Shown here: positions 1-11,042 of the stretch, one piece after another
Position numbering within the stretch: the first letter of the stretch is position 1
How the letters are laid out: each line of letters starts with the position of its first letter
Assembly (NCBI RefSeq): GCF_040802235.1
Contig: NC_133157.1
Coordinates: 22,771,501 to 22,835,500 of the forward strand
Source of the DNA: Manis javanica
Taxonomy: Eukaryota; Chordata; Mammalia; Pholidota; Manidae
Length of the DNA stretch: 64,000 nucleotides
Direction of reading: 5' to 3'
Notes under the pieces: generated by a model
Database searches by the model: none
Told to the model about the DNA's origin: nothing
What the model saw: only the letters and a program-made list of their open reading frames with translations
Translations under genes and position numbers: made by a program

Positions 1-889
1 ACAGAGACCCAGCTCCCACTGAACCTTAAAGGGCTCTCATCATTCCTTAAGATGCGATGAGAATACTTTACAGTTTTACAGAGACTGTTTAATGTAGTGT
101 TAGGAACAACTGGGAAATTCATGGCCAAAATGAGGCTTTTGTGAATAGACACTTGATAAATTACCTTGGGAGAATTAAAATTAATGCCCTACCACATTCA
201 TTCAACAAATATTTACTATGCTACTACTCTGTGCCAGGTACTGTAATAGGCCTCTGGAATTGATGTTGAAGAAAACATTGCCTTTGGTGACAGGGACCTA
301 ATAAACTAATCAAAACGAGAGCTCCCAGTCTAGTATGGATTCAGACATGACCTGTGCTAACATTAGAATTTGTTCCAAGTTGATGGCTTGGAAATTATCT
401 TGAAAGACATACAAATTGGGAAAGTTTCCTTCTGCCAATGAGTAATCTATACAAAGGACATAAACCATGCCAAAAAATGTAATTTTGACCTTTTCAGATG
501 AGGGAAAAATGATGTAGGGTCATCTTTTTTTTTCAAGTCACTTAAAAATAAGTAAATAAAACTACAAGGTTACTGGAAATCATCCCTAATTAATAGATTT
601 AACATTTGTAATGCATCGTATTTCTAAGATGTTGATACAATTTTCTTAAACCTATTATGAAAAAGGTACTCTTTTTCAAATATACTCCCTACCTACTGCC
701 AAATAGTATGCTTGCACTGAATTTAATAAGAATTTGCAGCAATATGTTGGGCTAATGACCCACTCTGTTTAGTCTCTACTAAATTAAAATTGAAATAAGT
801 GATAGATATCCTGGAAACCATGATGAGCAAGTGTACCTTTTCTCATCTTTCAGGTTGTTTATGGCAGAGATCAAATTATTTCATTGAGC

Positions 890-1260
890 TCTAGTTCCTG
901 GTATATAAATGCTTAATAAATGTCCAAAAATGCAGGGTCTAAGGCCCAGACAGGTGAAATGAGTTGGTAAGGTCACATTGCTAAGTGGCAGCAAAACCAG
1001 AGCCAGGTGCCAACCTGCATTCTTTCAGTGTCATTATACTGCTCTGTCTCCTGCATAGCCAAGCACTGGCCTAGCACTTAGAAAAGCCCACGGCTCTCAA
1101 GTCAGGTCGCCTGCTTTCAAATCCCAGCTCGCCACTTATTACTTGTATGACTTTGGGGAAGTTGGTTATCTTTAAAATAAGGATGATAATAATTGTCCCT
1201 TCAGGTGGTTGCTGTAGGATTCCATACCTTAATAGACGGCATAGTGTTGTACAGTAAAAA
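890..1260. repeat. Two head-to-head MIR SINE fragments
   Basis: About 890-1050 reads as an antisense MIR (GGTCACATTGCTAAGTGGCAG). About 1065-1260 reads as a sense MIR, with AAATCCCAGCTCGCCACTTA, a TGTATGACTTTGGGGAAG core and a diverged tail. Both are old, and boundaries are approximate. Confidence 0.5.
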
Positions 1261-3149
1261 ATGTTAGCTCTTGGGTTTTTTCCTCTGTGAGTATTTAGAG
1301 AGCACGGTGAGTGCACCATGTTCAGTCAGGAGGTCAGACTGGCTGACACCATCTGCTTTAAAAACATGGTCGAGTAGGTTCTGCTAAGAGAGTCCCAGCT
1401 GGACAGCCACAGCTCCAGGCTGGTGGATTGGATATGGACTAGTGACAGTGTTTCCCAACTTTTTCTTGTCCTTGGCACATGTAGAAAAAAATAACACATT
1501 TGTATAGCACCCTGGGGTAAGCAAACAAAGCTGTTTGATCTTGGCAACCCTTCGGAGGCCTGTCAGTTGGGACACTCTGCTGAGATATTTGTGAGTATCT
1601 CTCTGATGTCTCAGTACTGATTAGAAATGCAGAATTGTCCCCCATTTAGGCGAAAAGTGAAACAGGAGCCAGTTCACCCCAGGCTCTTTGGGAAGGTGTC
1701 AGGAGAACTTGTGTGCGGTGTGGGTGCCACAGAAGCTTCTCCTGCCTTCAGGAAGCCTGCTGTGGAGTCCAGACAGGTGCCCTGAACAGGTCAAAGTATC
1801 CTTGAGTTGAGGCAGCACATGGCAAGTAAGTGTGCAATGAGCAATCCAGACACACGCCAAGGACTTTGGGTAGAGGATGTTCATTGTGTTTTCATAAGAG
1901 GCATTTCAGGCTGACATGTATGAGGGGTTTCTTGGCCATCCAGACACTGTCATTTCAAAGGAGAACATTTGTTGATTTCTTGGCCCTCCTGGCTGATGAC
2001 TTGGTTGTTTGGAAGGTAGAAGAAACATGGCCAGCATTGCTATTATTAATTCTGGTTAGCAAGGCAGACGAGTTTGAAAATGTGTAAAAGATCCTTGGGA
2101 ATAAATGATCCTGCTGTCTTGGAATCATTAATATGAAATGAGTGGAATTCAGGGTTAAGCTTCCATGTATTCTAATCTTTAGGAGATCAGACTTTTAAAA
2201 TGTCAAAGACAAAGTAGATCTAAAAGGGAATCGTTTTCACATGGGCTATGACATTGTCATAGATAATCTGACAAAAGAAGGCTTTTAGGGGTCTGCAATT
2301 TATAAAACAGCATTTTAAAGAGAAAGAAGATAGAACAAATCGAAAGCAAAGGGGCACAGGCCTGTTTTTTTTTTAAAGATCTTTTGTTTAAAGCTTTGTA
2401 GCTGCACACTTGCGATGGAGCAAAAAGACGGACAATTTACCAGCAGCCATTCCTGAGGATGGTATATGAGATTGACGAGACAGAAGCCGACGTCCCGAAC
2501 TTCAGTTTTGGTATCCTCTTTTTCAACAAGGAAGCCGGTCAATATACTAACTGCCAAAGGTCAAAAGGACAAAGAGGAGGACACCGAAGTCCAAGATGAC
2601 AGGGTAGTCAGGAGGTGATTGCTGTACAATTAGTTTAAGTCTTTAGGCTTAGAAAAGAGCTTCCAAGGATACTGAGAAAATCTGCATATGTCATTGCTGA
2701 GTGGGCATCAGTACACTGAAAAACCATGGAGTCTTGGGGAAATGCCAGAAGGATAGACAGGGAAATGTCATGCAGTTTTCTCAAAAACTGTATTTATACC
2801 ACTGGGTTGATAAGCTTGTGGCGATACCCAAAAAGAACGGATCCTTTTTTGAGCACTTGGTAAAGGAAGTAGTGTCCACTTAAGGATAGCACGGGTTCAC
2901 CCAGATAAGTCATGCTGATCTTTCAGGATTCTTAGGAGGTGAAGAGCAGGACTGCCTGTAACCTAATAAGTAGAATTTGTCAGAAACCAACATTTGATGT
3001 TGAAACACTATATAATTTACACACTTCAGAAATAAGACGATGACTGCTGATGCTCAGTAACATCCTGGAGGCTTTATCAATGCAATAAGTAAGCAAACAA
3101 AGTAAGGAATAAAGGCTGCAGAGAGAGAAACAAGAATTATGTGATTATC

Positions 3150-3650
3150 TTCTTAAAATACAAATGAATTCCAATTCATCAGGAAGCTCAGCAAAATGGC
3201 CAGAGGCAGAAACATCCTAAAGTCAGCACTTCTGTGTATCTACTTGTAGTAAAAAAATCAGAGGAAATGTGACAGAACTGAAATATACCTAGGAATAAAG
3301 CTAATAAAATGTGTTCCCTACCTTTATGAAAAAGTTTAAAATTCTGATTGAAGGACATATAAAAAGATCTGAATAAATGGTGAGAATATGGTTTCTCTCA
3401 CGAATACAGCCTCCCAAATTCATAGTATTTCATGTCCCAAATCAGAATTCCGGTGGGATATTTTAGGTCATAGCTTGAATTGTAATCTGAAAGATTAAGT
3501 GCATGATAATAGTCCAGAAAAAGACAAAAGAAAAAATGATGTGGGAAAAGGAACAGGATTTGTCCTATCAGAGAGTAAAAAACATATTAAAACAAAAGGA
3601 ATTAAGACAACCTGATATTGGTTTGGCAATAATAGATAAATATATCAATG
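3150..3650 (+). repeat. Degraded L1/HAL1-like fragment (sense)
   Basis: The phrase AATATACCTAGGAATAAAGC and the A-rich composition resemble the distal part of L1 ORF2 in sense orientation. Divergence is high and no frame is kept, so the family is uncertain. Confidence 0.4.
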
Positions 3651-4764
3651 AAAAAGTATGAAGAATTCAGAAATAGACACAGGTATATATGTGTCCCAGA
3701 GCCCAGAAGCTGGGGCCACAGGAAGCTAGTCTAGTGGGAGCTGGAACCACAGTGAATGCACAGCTACCCCTGGGAACACCTGAGGCAGAAAGAGAGGGGA
3801 GAAAGACCTTGACCTACTCCTTTTCCCACCTCCCATTGGCCAAAGCTCTGTAGAAAGCCAGAGGGCAGGGAGCCTGAGAAATGCATTTCCCTGGAAATAG
3901 AGCCAGTTGGGGAGGGCAGAGAATGGATCTGAGAGCCCTCCGGAAAGTGACTCCACATGTAGAAGATGGCATTTCAAGTGGAACAAGGATGAATTAGGCC
4001 TTTAGTAATGGTGGGACAATTGATTCTTCATCTCAGAGAAAAATCAGAATTTGCCCACACTGTATTCACAGAAACTTCTTCCTTTTTGGCTGCTCCCCAG
4101 GCTGGGTTGGGCGTCCCTCCTCCACTTACCCTTTCAAAGCACCCACCCAGCGGCTCTGGGCTTGTGCCTCAGCAGCGAGCTCCTTGAGGGCAACGACAGC
4201 CTCCCATTGTCTTTCTGTCTGCACACTAGAGTTGGTGCTCAAATATTTATTGAGTGCATTGATACTTAATTTTATTTTCAGTCTAACCAGTACTCATCGA
4301 ACACCTGCTGTGTGCTTAGTGCATTCTCAGTACAGTGGAGGACACAAAAACATGAGGCGTGATAGGAATATAGAGCTTCCTGCATCCCTGGGAAGACGAG
4401 ATGTGTCTATAGGATGTCTCCGGCAGTGGGGCCCTGAGGAGATCTGGGATTTTCCCAATGAGTGCATTTGCTGTTTTAAATGCAGAATCCAAGGCAGATG
4501 GAAAACGTAGCAGCTGGGGCACAAGTGGAGGGGTAGGAATCCTGGATGGTGTCCTGGCACAGCCAGTTACCCGCAACCAGCTGACCTGGTCACCTCGCTC
4601 TCCCAGTAGGTCCCCGTTTCTCCACATGCAAAATGAGAAGGTCGGCCTGACTCGGGCGGTGGTTCGCAGCTCTGGCTGCCCATTGGAGATAAGAGTTGGA
4701 TGATGATGTGACTGGTCTGGGGTTAGGGCCAGACTTTGATGTTTTTCAAAATCTCCCCCAGTTA

Positions 4765-5405
4765 TTTTATCAGCTCTATTAAAATATGAATCACATACAT
4801 GTAATTCACCAATTTAAATTGTAAAGTTCAGTGATTTTTAGCATCTTCACAAAGTTGTACAACCATCACTACAATCTAATTTTAGAACATTTTCACCTGC
4901 CCTGAAAGAGACCCCATACCCGCTTGCAATCCACTTCCTATCCCCCCATCCTCCCAGTCCTAGGCAATCACTCATCTACTTTGTGGATTTGCCTATTCTG
5001 AACATTTCATATAAACAGAATTGCACAATATGTGGACTTTTGTGTCTGGCTTCTTTCATATTTCCATAGTTCATTCACATTGTAGCATGGATCAAAATTT
5101 CATTCACTTTGTTGCCAAATAATGTTCTATTGCATGGGTCTACCACAATTTCATTTAGCCATTCATCAGCTGATGAACATTTGGTTGTTTCTACCTTTTG
5201 GCTATAGTGAATAATGCTGCTATGAATATTTATGTACAAGTTTTTGCATGGAAATGTTTTCATTTCCCTTAGGTATATACGTAGGAGTGGAATTGCTGGG
5301 TCATATGGTAACTCTCTGTTTAACTTTCTTTGAGGAACGGCCAGGCTGTTTTCCAAGGCAGCTGTACCATTCTGCATTCCCACCAGCAGTGTATGGGGGT
5401 TGCCC
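4765..5405 (-). mobile_element. Old L1 3'-end fragment (antisense)
   Basis: The + strand carries the mammalian-wide antisense L1 3' block: TGGATTTGCCTATTCTGAAC, the GAATAATGCTGCTATGAATA motif, GAATTGCTGGGTCATATGG, and CATTCCCACCAGCAGTGTAT at the right end. The minus strand retains an ORF2 C-terminal frame at 5075-5383 with RELPYDPAIPLL and SADEWLNE. The same module recurs at 37465, 46495 and 55495. Confidence 0.85.
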
Positions 5406-5711
5406 TGGTGATTTTATTCATCCTGGGTTTAAAACCATCCAACTAGATGATGTCTGAGGGGCTCTGTTTCTACAATTCTGTGATTTCTTACCCAGGATCA
5501 GATCCTCTAGCTGCTTCCAAAAGCCCATGCCACCCATTATTGGCTGAGCTGTAGAGCATATGATATGATTGGCTCCTCAGAGCACACTCATCACTTGTGG
5601 CCTTATTTCTGAGAGGAAGCCGTGTAAGTGCTGTGTTCCAGCTCAGGACCTTCCCCATTCATGGCTTGCCTTGGCCACAGTTGGTAGTGAATTCTGGGGG
5701 ATTGTTCTGAA

Positions 5712-5825
5712 TAATTATACTATTATTATAATATCTTAACCATAATAGTATAATAGTGGTATAATAATGTTATTATAATTATCATCATATAATTATAATA
5801 AGTATATTAATAATAATGTTATACC
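5712..5825. repeat. AT-rich low-complexity patch
   Basis: More than 100 bases are almost entirely A and T, with repeated TTATTATAAT, ATAATAGTATAATAG and TAATAATGTTATTATAAT words. Several are inverted repeats that could form hairpins. Confidence 0.7.
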
Positions 5826-7939
5826 ATTCTGAGTATTTATTCCCTTTATTCAGTATGCAATATATTTTGACTGAGCATCATGTGTTTGGCATTCTGGGAT
5901 CCTAGGTCAGGGAGGGGAGAGGCTATGGTGGATTTAGGCAGGGATGTAAGAGTCCCCAAACTTCACTGGGTCTGCAGAGCTGAGCCCACCCCGAATACAG
6001 TCAAGAAAGTCCCATATGGCATGACTCCTCCCCTCCTGCCCCAGTAGGACCACTAACTTCTCTGAAATTGGAAAGAATGGGAGTGGAGGCTTCCCCTGAG
6101 AGCAGGGAAGACATTAGGTCTGGTTGGAGTTCTCACTTCGCGTTTAACAGAGCACATTACTCACACCTTACACTTATGTCCATATTCCTCACCTTATACC
6201 ACTAAGCCCCAGTGTTAAATGAGGGATTAGCAGCTTCCTTGAAGAGCAACTGTAAAAGTTAACATAAAGTGCCTAGCCCAGGGCTGGGCACAGAGTAGCC
6301 CCCTTCTTCCACACCAGATTCCTTCTCAACTGCCAGCTGGTGGAGCAGACTGAAGCCTGCATACCTCTCCTCCATCACCTTCTGCAAACCAGGACTCGTG
6401 ACCTCCTTTCCAGATGCCAGAAACCTCACGAACCTCAGTCTCTGTTGACCATGAACACAGAGCCAGCCTCATCTCCTGAACCTTAGCCAATGGGCCCTGA
6501 GACTCCTGGGCTGTTGAGTGCTGCTGGACCCTCTGGGTGGGCTTTACCCTCTTCGAGGCCCCTCTGAACAAGACAAATGTGCAACTTTAATGACATAGTC
6601 ATGAGGCCATGAGGAGTGGTGTCCTCAACGGACTCACAATCCCACAAACTTCTCCACAGATTAGATCCTCAGGATGGTCCCCATGCACCTGAGAAAGCCC
6701 CCAGGTCAGTCTGCTCCTGCTTAGGAACCTTTGCTCTTCTAGAGACTGTTACCCTGACAAAATTCAGGCAGCTGCTTTGATCATCATCTATTTCTTTTCC
6801 CACTTACCTCTTTCTCAGTCTTCCCCATAAGTAGCTATAGAATAAAAATCACACATGCACATTTTATTTGACATGTTATTAAATGCAATTGATCACTTCT
6901 TGCATATGCATTTAACTTTTCACTTTGGGTTTCCTATAAATTAAAAATCACACACTTTTAACTTGGAAAAACAAGTACATGATACCACTATTCCAATCCA
7001 AGTCTGTGGCAGACATCACTAATCAATCACAGTACTTTGCTCCTGAGCTAGGCACAACCTCAGAATCCTTCTTGAACTTGCATTCCAAGCAGGGAGAGAA
7101 AATCAGTTTGAGTTGGCATGGGATGTGACATCTATTTACCATCAGAAATTCTTACCTAAGCTTTCCAACTCTACCTCCAGCCCTGAATGTACACCAGATC
7201 TCTGCTATAGGACATCTTTCCTCTTGGGTGTTTATTTTCAGGTTCAGTGTAATACATATGAAGGCAAATCAGAGTCTTCGCTCCTCCAGCAGCCCTTACT
7301 CTCACCTCCATTTTTCTATTAATGACATGCCATTTTCCCTGTCCTCCAGGCTAAACAATTCTGAATTTCCTGACCTCCACATGTCTCTGTGTTCTCCCCT
7401 TCCCAAATTCTGCCAATACCCACTCCTGTCACTCTCTTCCTTTCAGTGTTTGTCTGATTTGTCCATGCTGCCTGAACAATGACAGTGCCCATTCAGACCT
7501 TGAATAGCCTGGCTGCAGCGAGGAAGAAGGGCAGTGTGGAAGATGAGCCTTAAGCAGTGAAGCCCCTCGCATCCTCCGGCCAAAGGGAATTTTCTGTTCT
7601 GAACTCCTAGGCTCTGTGCCTCCTTTGGACAGATATTATTTTCAACACATTTGAGAGACAGTAAAACAGTGCCAACAGGTTTTAGAGTCTGCATAGTTGT
7701 CAGTTCCCAGCTCCATGACTTTATGAATCATCCCTCCTTCTCTCTCCCTCATTTCCTTTTCTCCCTCCCATCCTTCCTTTCATCAGATATTTGTGGAGCT
7801 CCTATTGTGTGTCAAGCAGAGGTCTCCACATTTATAAAATAGGACATTTTTTGTAAAATAGCTAGCACAGAGTAGGGGACAGAGCAAGTCCTGGGTAAAT
7901 AGTTAGGGAAAGGATGGTTCTCGGACCTGGAAATGCACT

Positions 7940-8060
7940 CAGAAATCTCATGACCCACTTCATGTCACAGAGGAGGAAACTGAGGCCCAGAGTGACAGTC
8001 CAGAGTTCCTCCAGCAGGCTGGGGCATAACCAGGACTAGAATCCAGGCATTTCAACTACA
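7940..8060 (-). repeat. MIR fragment (antisense)
   Basis: The phrase CAGAGGAGGAAACTGAGGCC followed by an accession-like ACCAGGACTAGAATCCAGG is the reverse complement of the MIR core and A-box side. Confidence 0.55.
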
Positions 8061-8539
8061 ACTCTGTGTAGTTTTTGCTGCTCCCTTGCTGTGCTCAGGG
8101 TGGGTGGGTCCCCTCGGTTAGTTTTAGTCTGGAGAGGTAAGGCTGGGCTATGATCCCCCAGAAGCCAAAGCCACGCCTTCTGCCACATTCTTGACACACA
8201 CATGCTAGGTAAGACTATTCTGAGCAAACTCTCCAGGAAGCAGCCAGGGCTGACCAGAGACCCAGTTCATGGGACAATGTCGGGATGGCCAGGGCCATGT
8301 CTTCCAGTATCCTGCATCTGCAGCAGAGGACTCCTCTGTGTCTCCTTCCTGCAGGGTCCCAAGCGCCAGGCTTGCAAGCCCTGCTCCACTGCCTCAGAAG
8401 TATCCCAGAGGGCTGCTCACCTCACTCCATCCACGGAGTTAGTCTGGGCCCCACCCTGCTGCCGTCTCCTAATGGAGAGTCTCTCTCCCACCAGCTTATC
8501 TACACAGCACTCAAAATGAACTTCAGTAAAACGTAACTG

Positions 8540-8760
8540 CAGTCATGTCATGTCCTTGCCTAAAAACCCTTTCCGTGGTGCGGCCTCCAGATAACCCAGG
8601 ACACCACCTTTCTTAACTGGCCCCAGCTTGTCTCCTTAACTTCACCTCCTGCTACGTTGCTCCTCGCTCCCTCTCATCCAGCCATCCTGCTCTCTCGACC
8701 GCCATTCCTTTGTTCGTACTATTCCTTAAGCCTGTAATAGCTGTTTCTATCTTCTCACTT
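8540..8760 (+). repeat. L2 LINE fragment (sense)
   Basis: The order of phrases (CCTAAAAACCCTTTCCGTGG, then ACCACCTTTCTTAACTGGCC, then a C/T-rich section with CCAGCCATCCTGCTCTC) follows the L2 3' region. It is diverged. Confidence 0.5.
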
Positions 8761-10827
8761 GAAGGAATTCCACAAAATAAACAAAATGCAATAACAAAAC
8801 CTACCTCTACTGATTTAGAGCATGTGGGTCATAAATAAGAGAAAGGCAACTTCATCAAGCAAATATAAATAAACAAAAAAATAAACAACAGAAAAGAATT
8901 CACTGGACCTTAAAATTGAAAAGTTCAGTGATAGAACTAGCTTTAGGCATGGCTGGTACCAGGGTCCCAGTGATGCCATTAGGATTTTTTTCTCTCTAGC
9001 TACATTAACCTCTGCTCATCTGGCCTCCCTTTCTGCATTGGCCCCAGCCTCAGATACTCCTCTGTGTCAAGGGTCAAGAAAGAGGGGCTATCTCTCTGCC
9101 TGTGAGTGTCCTAAGTAGCCTCAGCTTACACTGTCCTTGCAGCCAGACCCAACGTATCCATGAGGCACAGTAGGTGCAGTGCCATGGGTTCACAATACTG
9201 TTAAGGGCCCACAAAAATGGTTTAGTTTCTTTTAAAGTCAGAAGAAAAAAATGAACTTTTAGTGGAAGAACATGGTTTACTATATGGTATTAATATATTC
9301 ATATTTATACAAATGCAGCCATAAACTAATCAAAAAAAATTTTAGAAAAGATGAAGGAACAGTGCTTAGGACCCACAGAAGTCATAATAAGGCCCTTTTT
9401 GACTCTTAAAAAGGAAGTGAGACTCAGGTTCTATGTGTTAAACCTGATTGGATCATATGCCAGAACAAATCACTCAGTCTGGAAGGATGGAGAGTTTTGA
9501 TTGGTGAGGCTTGTGTCTCAGGCCCACCCCTCAGGGAAAATCAACCTCATACAAACACAAGGAATAGGGTTTCCTGTGAGAAAGTAGACTATGTCCCCTG
9601 AATGCTCCTGTAGTTCTGACGCCTTCCCCAACACCAAGCCTAGGAGAATGAGTTGCCTTCCCTCCTCCACCCCCTTAGCAGCTCGTTCTAGTGCGACTGT
9701 AACTGACTGAGCCACAGTGTTTCCTGCCAGGGGGTGAGCTCCTACTGTGTCTTGGTGAAGACAGAGTGAAGTTGTAGGCAGTAGAAAGCTGGTCTACAGG
9801 AATGAGCAGAAAGAGGGGCTATCTCTGCCTGTGAGTGTGAGGAGACCTTTGATTTGGGTGTTAAAGGCTGAAAGTCTTCCTGGAGGAAGGGGTGTCTTCT
9901 TTGGGTTTAGGGATCTGGAAGGACTCCAGGGCACAGAAAAAGATGAAAGGCACTAGGATGGGAAGGACTTAGGGTGTAGAGAAGAATGTAGCAGGACATG
10001 AGATGAAGAGAATGGGATAAGATCTTGGGGGGCTGTGAGTGACACATAAAGGAATTTGATTTTTATCTTGTAGTCCAGGGCTCTTAACTTTGGTCGCTGG
10101 AGGGGCAGTAGAGGGCCTGAAATTGAGTGTGAAACGTAGCATTTTGATGCCTTTTTTCTGCAGGGAAGGTCCATGGTTTTCTTCAGATTTCCGAAGGGTT
10201 GTGTCTTGGTATGGTAAAGAGTCAGTGCTGATGGCATGGAGGGAGGAACACCAGGCTCTGTAAAGTAGTCAGAACAGCACTGTGGCCACAGTTCTGCAGA
10301 AGATGAGCTGAAGGGAGAGCTGTTAGGAATCTGTTTGAGGAGTCTAAGTGAGAGATAACAAGGGCTTCAAATAAGGCAATAGTGGTCAAAAAGGATAGGA
10401 GCAATTGGAATTAAAAGATATCATAGCAGTAACATCAGCAGGTGCTTCCGCCTGGTGGGGTGATGAGAGGAAAAGTGCCCCCAGACCTCCCAGTGTGCAT
10501 CATGACCTTGTCATAGGATAGCTAACAACTCATTTCTTACTATTGCTTTATTTCCTCCTCTCATTTAGAGAATGTCTTTTCTTTTAAAAGTTAATTTCAA
10601 ACAAAGAGTTTTTAAGGTTTAAGGTCTTGATATATATAAATTTCCACTTCCTGCTTGTCCTTTGAGTGCAGTATTGCCGTTGTGACCTGTTCTGCACTAA
10701 AGCTGCGGATCCATTTGTTGAACCTATTTCTCTTGGTCTTTAATGTTTGGACAGCATCTTTTGAAGTACACGCAGGAATGTCCAGGCACCTCGCTTTTCT
10801 AAATCCTGACTTTGGCACCCTCCACAG

Positions 10828-11042
10828 CTACCCGCTCCCTTCCCCAGGGCTCAGCAGCTCCGACCGGCTGCCTTTTGGCATCGAGGAGAACGGGGGCACC
10901 CCATTCACTACCAAAGTTTCAGGAAGACACCACCACCACCACCACCACCACCAGCACCACTCAAACTATGGCCTCTCGCTGACCCTGGAGAACAAGGAGG
11001 GGCCATTGAGGTCCCCCAACTCCAGCAGTAAATCCCTTACAA
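10828..11042 (+). CDS. EPB41L4B: EPB41L4B exon A (poly-His exon)
   Basis: The exon follows the acceptor CACCCTCCACAG and ends at CAA|GTGAGT. Its first base completes a codon from an upstream exon outside the window, and it leaves one base (phase 1) for exon B. It encodes a Ser/Pro-rich stretch starting YPLPSP, then DRLPFGIEENGG, a His8-Gln-His2 run at 10928-10960, and LTLENKEGPLRSPNSSSKSLT. The open frame extends further left through a Met-containing stretch to a second possible acceptor at 10754. I prefer 10828 because the remembered human protein begins matching at SYPLPSP. Confidence 0.85.

Larger units (their letters stand above)
1..10827 (+). other. EPB41L4B: EPB41L4B intron upstream of exon A
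   Basis: No exon is supported here. The open frames are short and look random or lie in repeats. Contents include an L2-like antisense copy near 195-345, MIR copies near 890-1260 and 7940-8060, an L1/HAL1-like sense fragment near 3150-3650, an antisense L1 at 4765-5405, an AT-rich patch at 5712-5825 and L2 at 8540-8760. Short exons could be missed. Confidence 0.6.

Noticed and set aside
10655-10827. Upstream part of the exon A open frame, with a Met, as a gene start
   Set aside because: It is more likely intron running open by chance. The known protein match begins at 10828, and a good acceptor sits exactly there.
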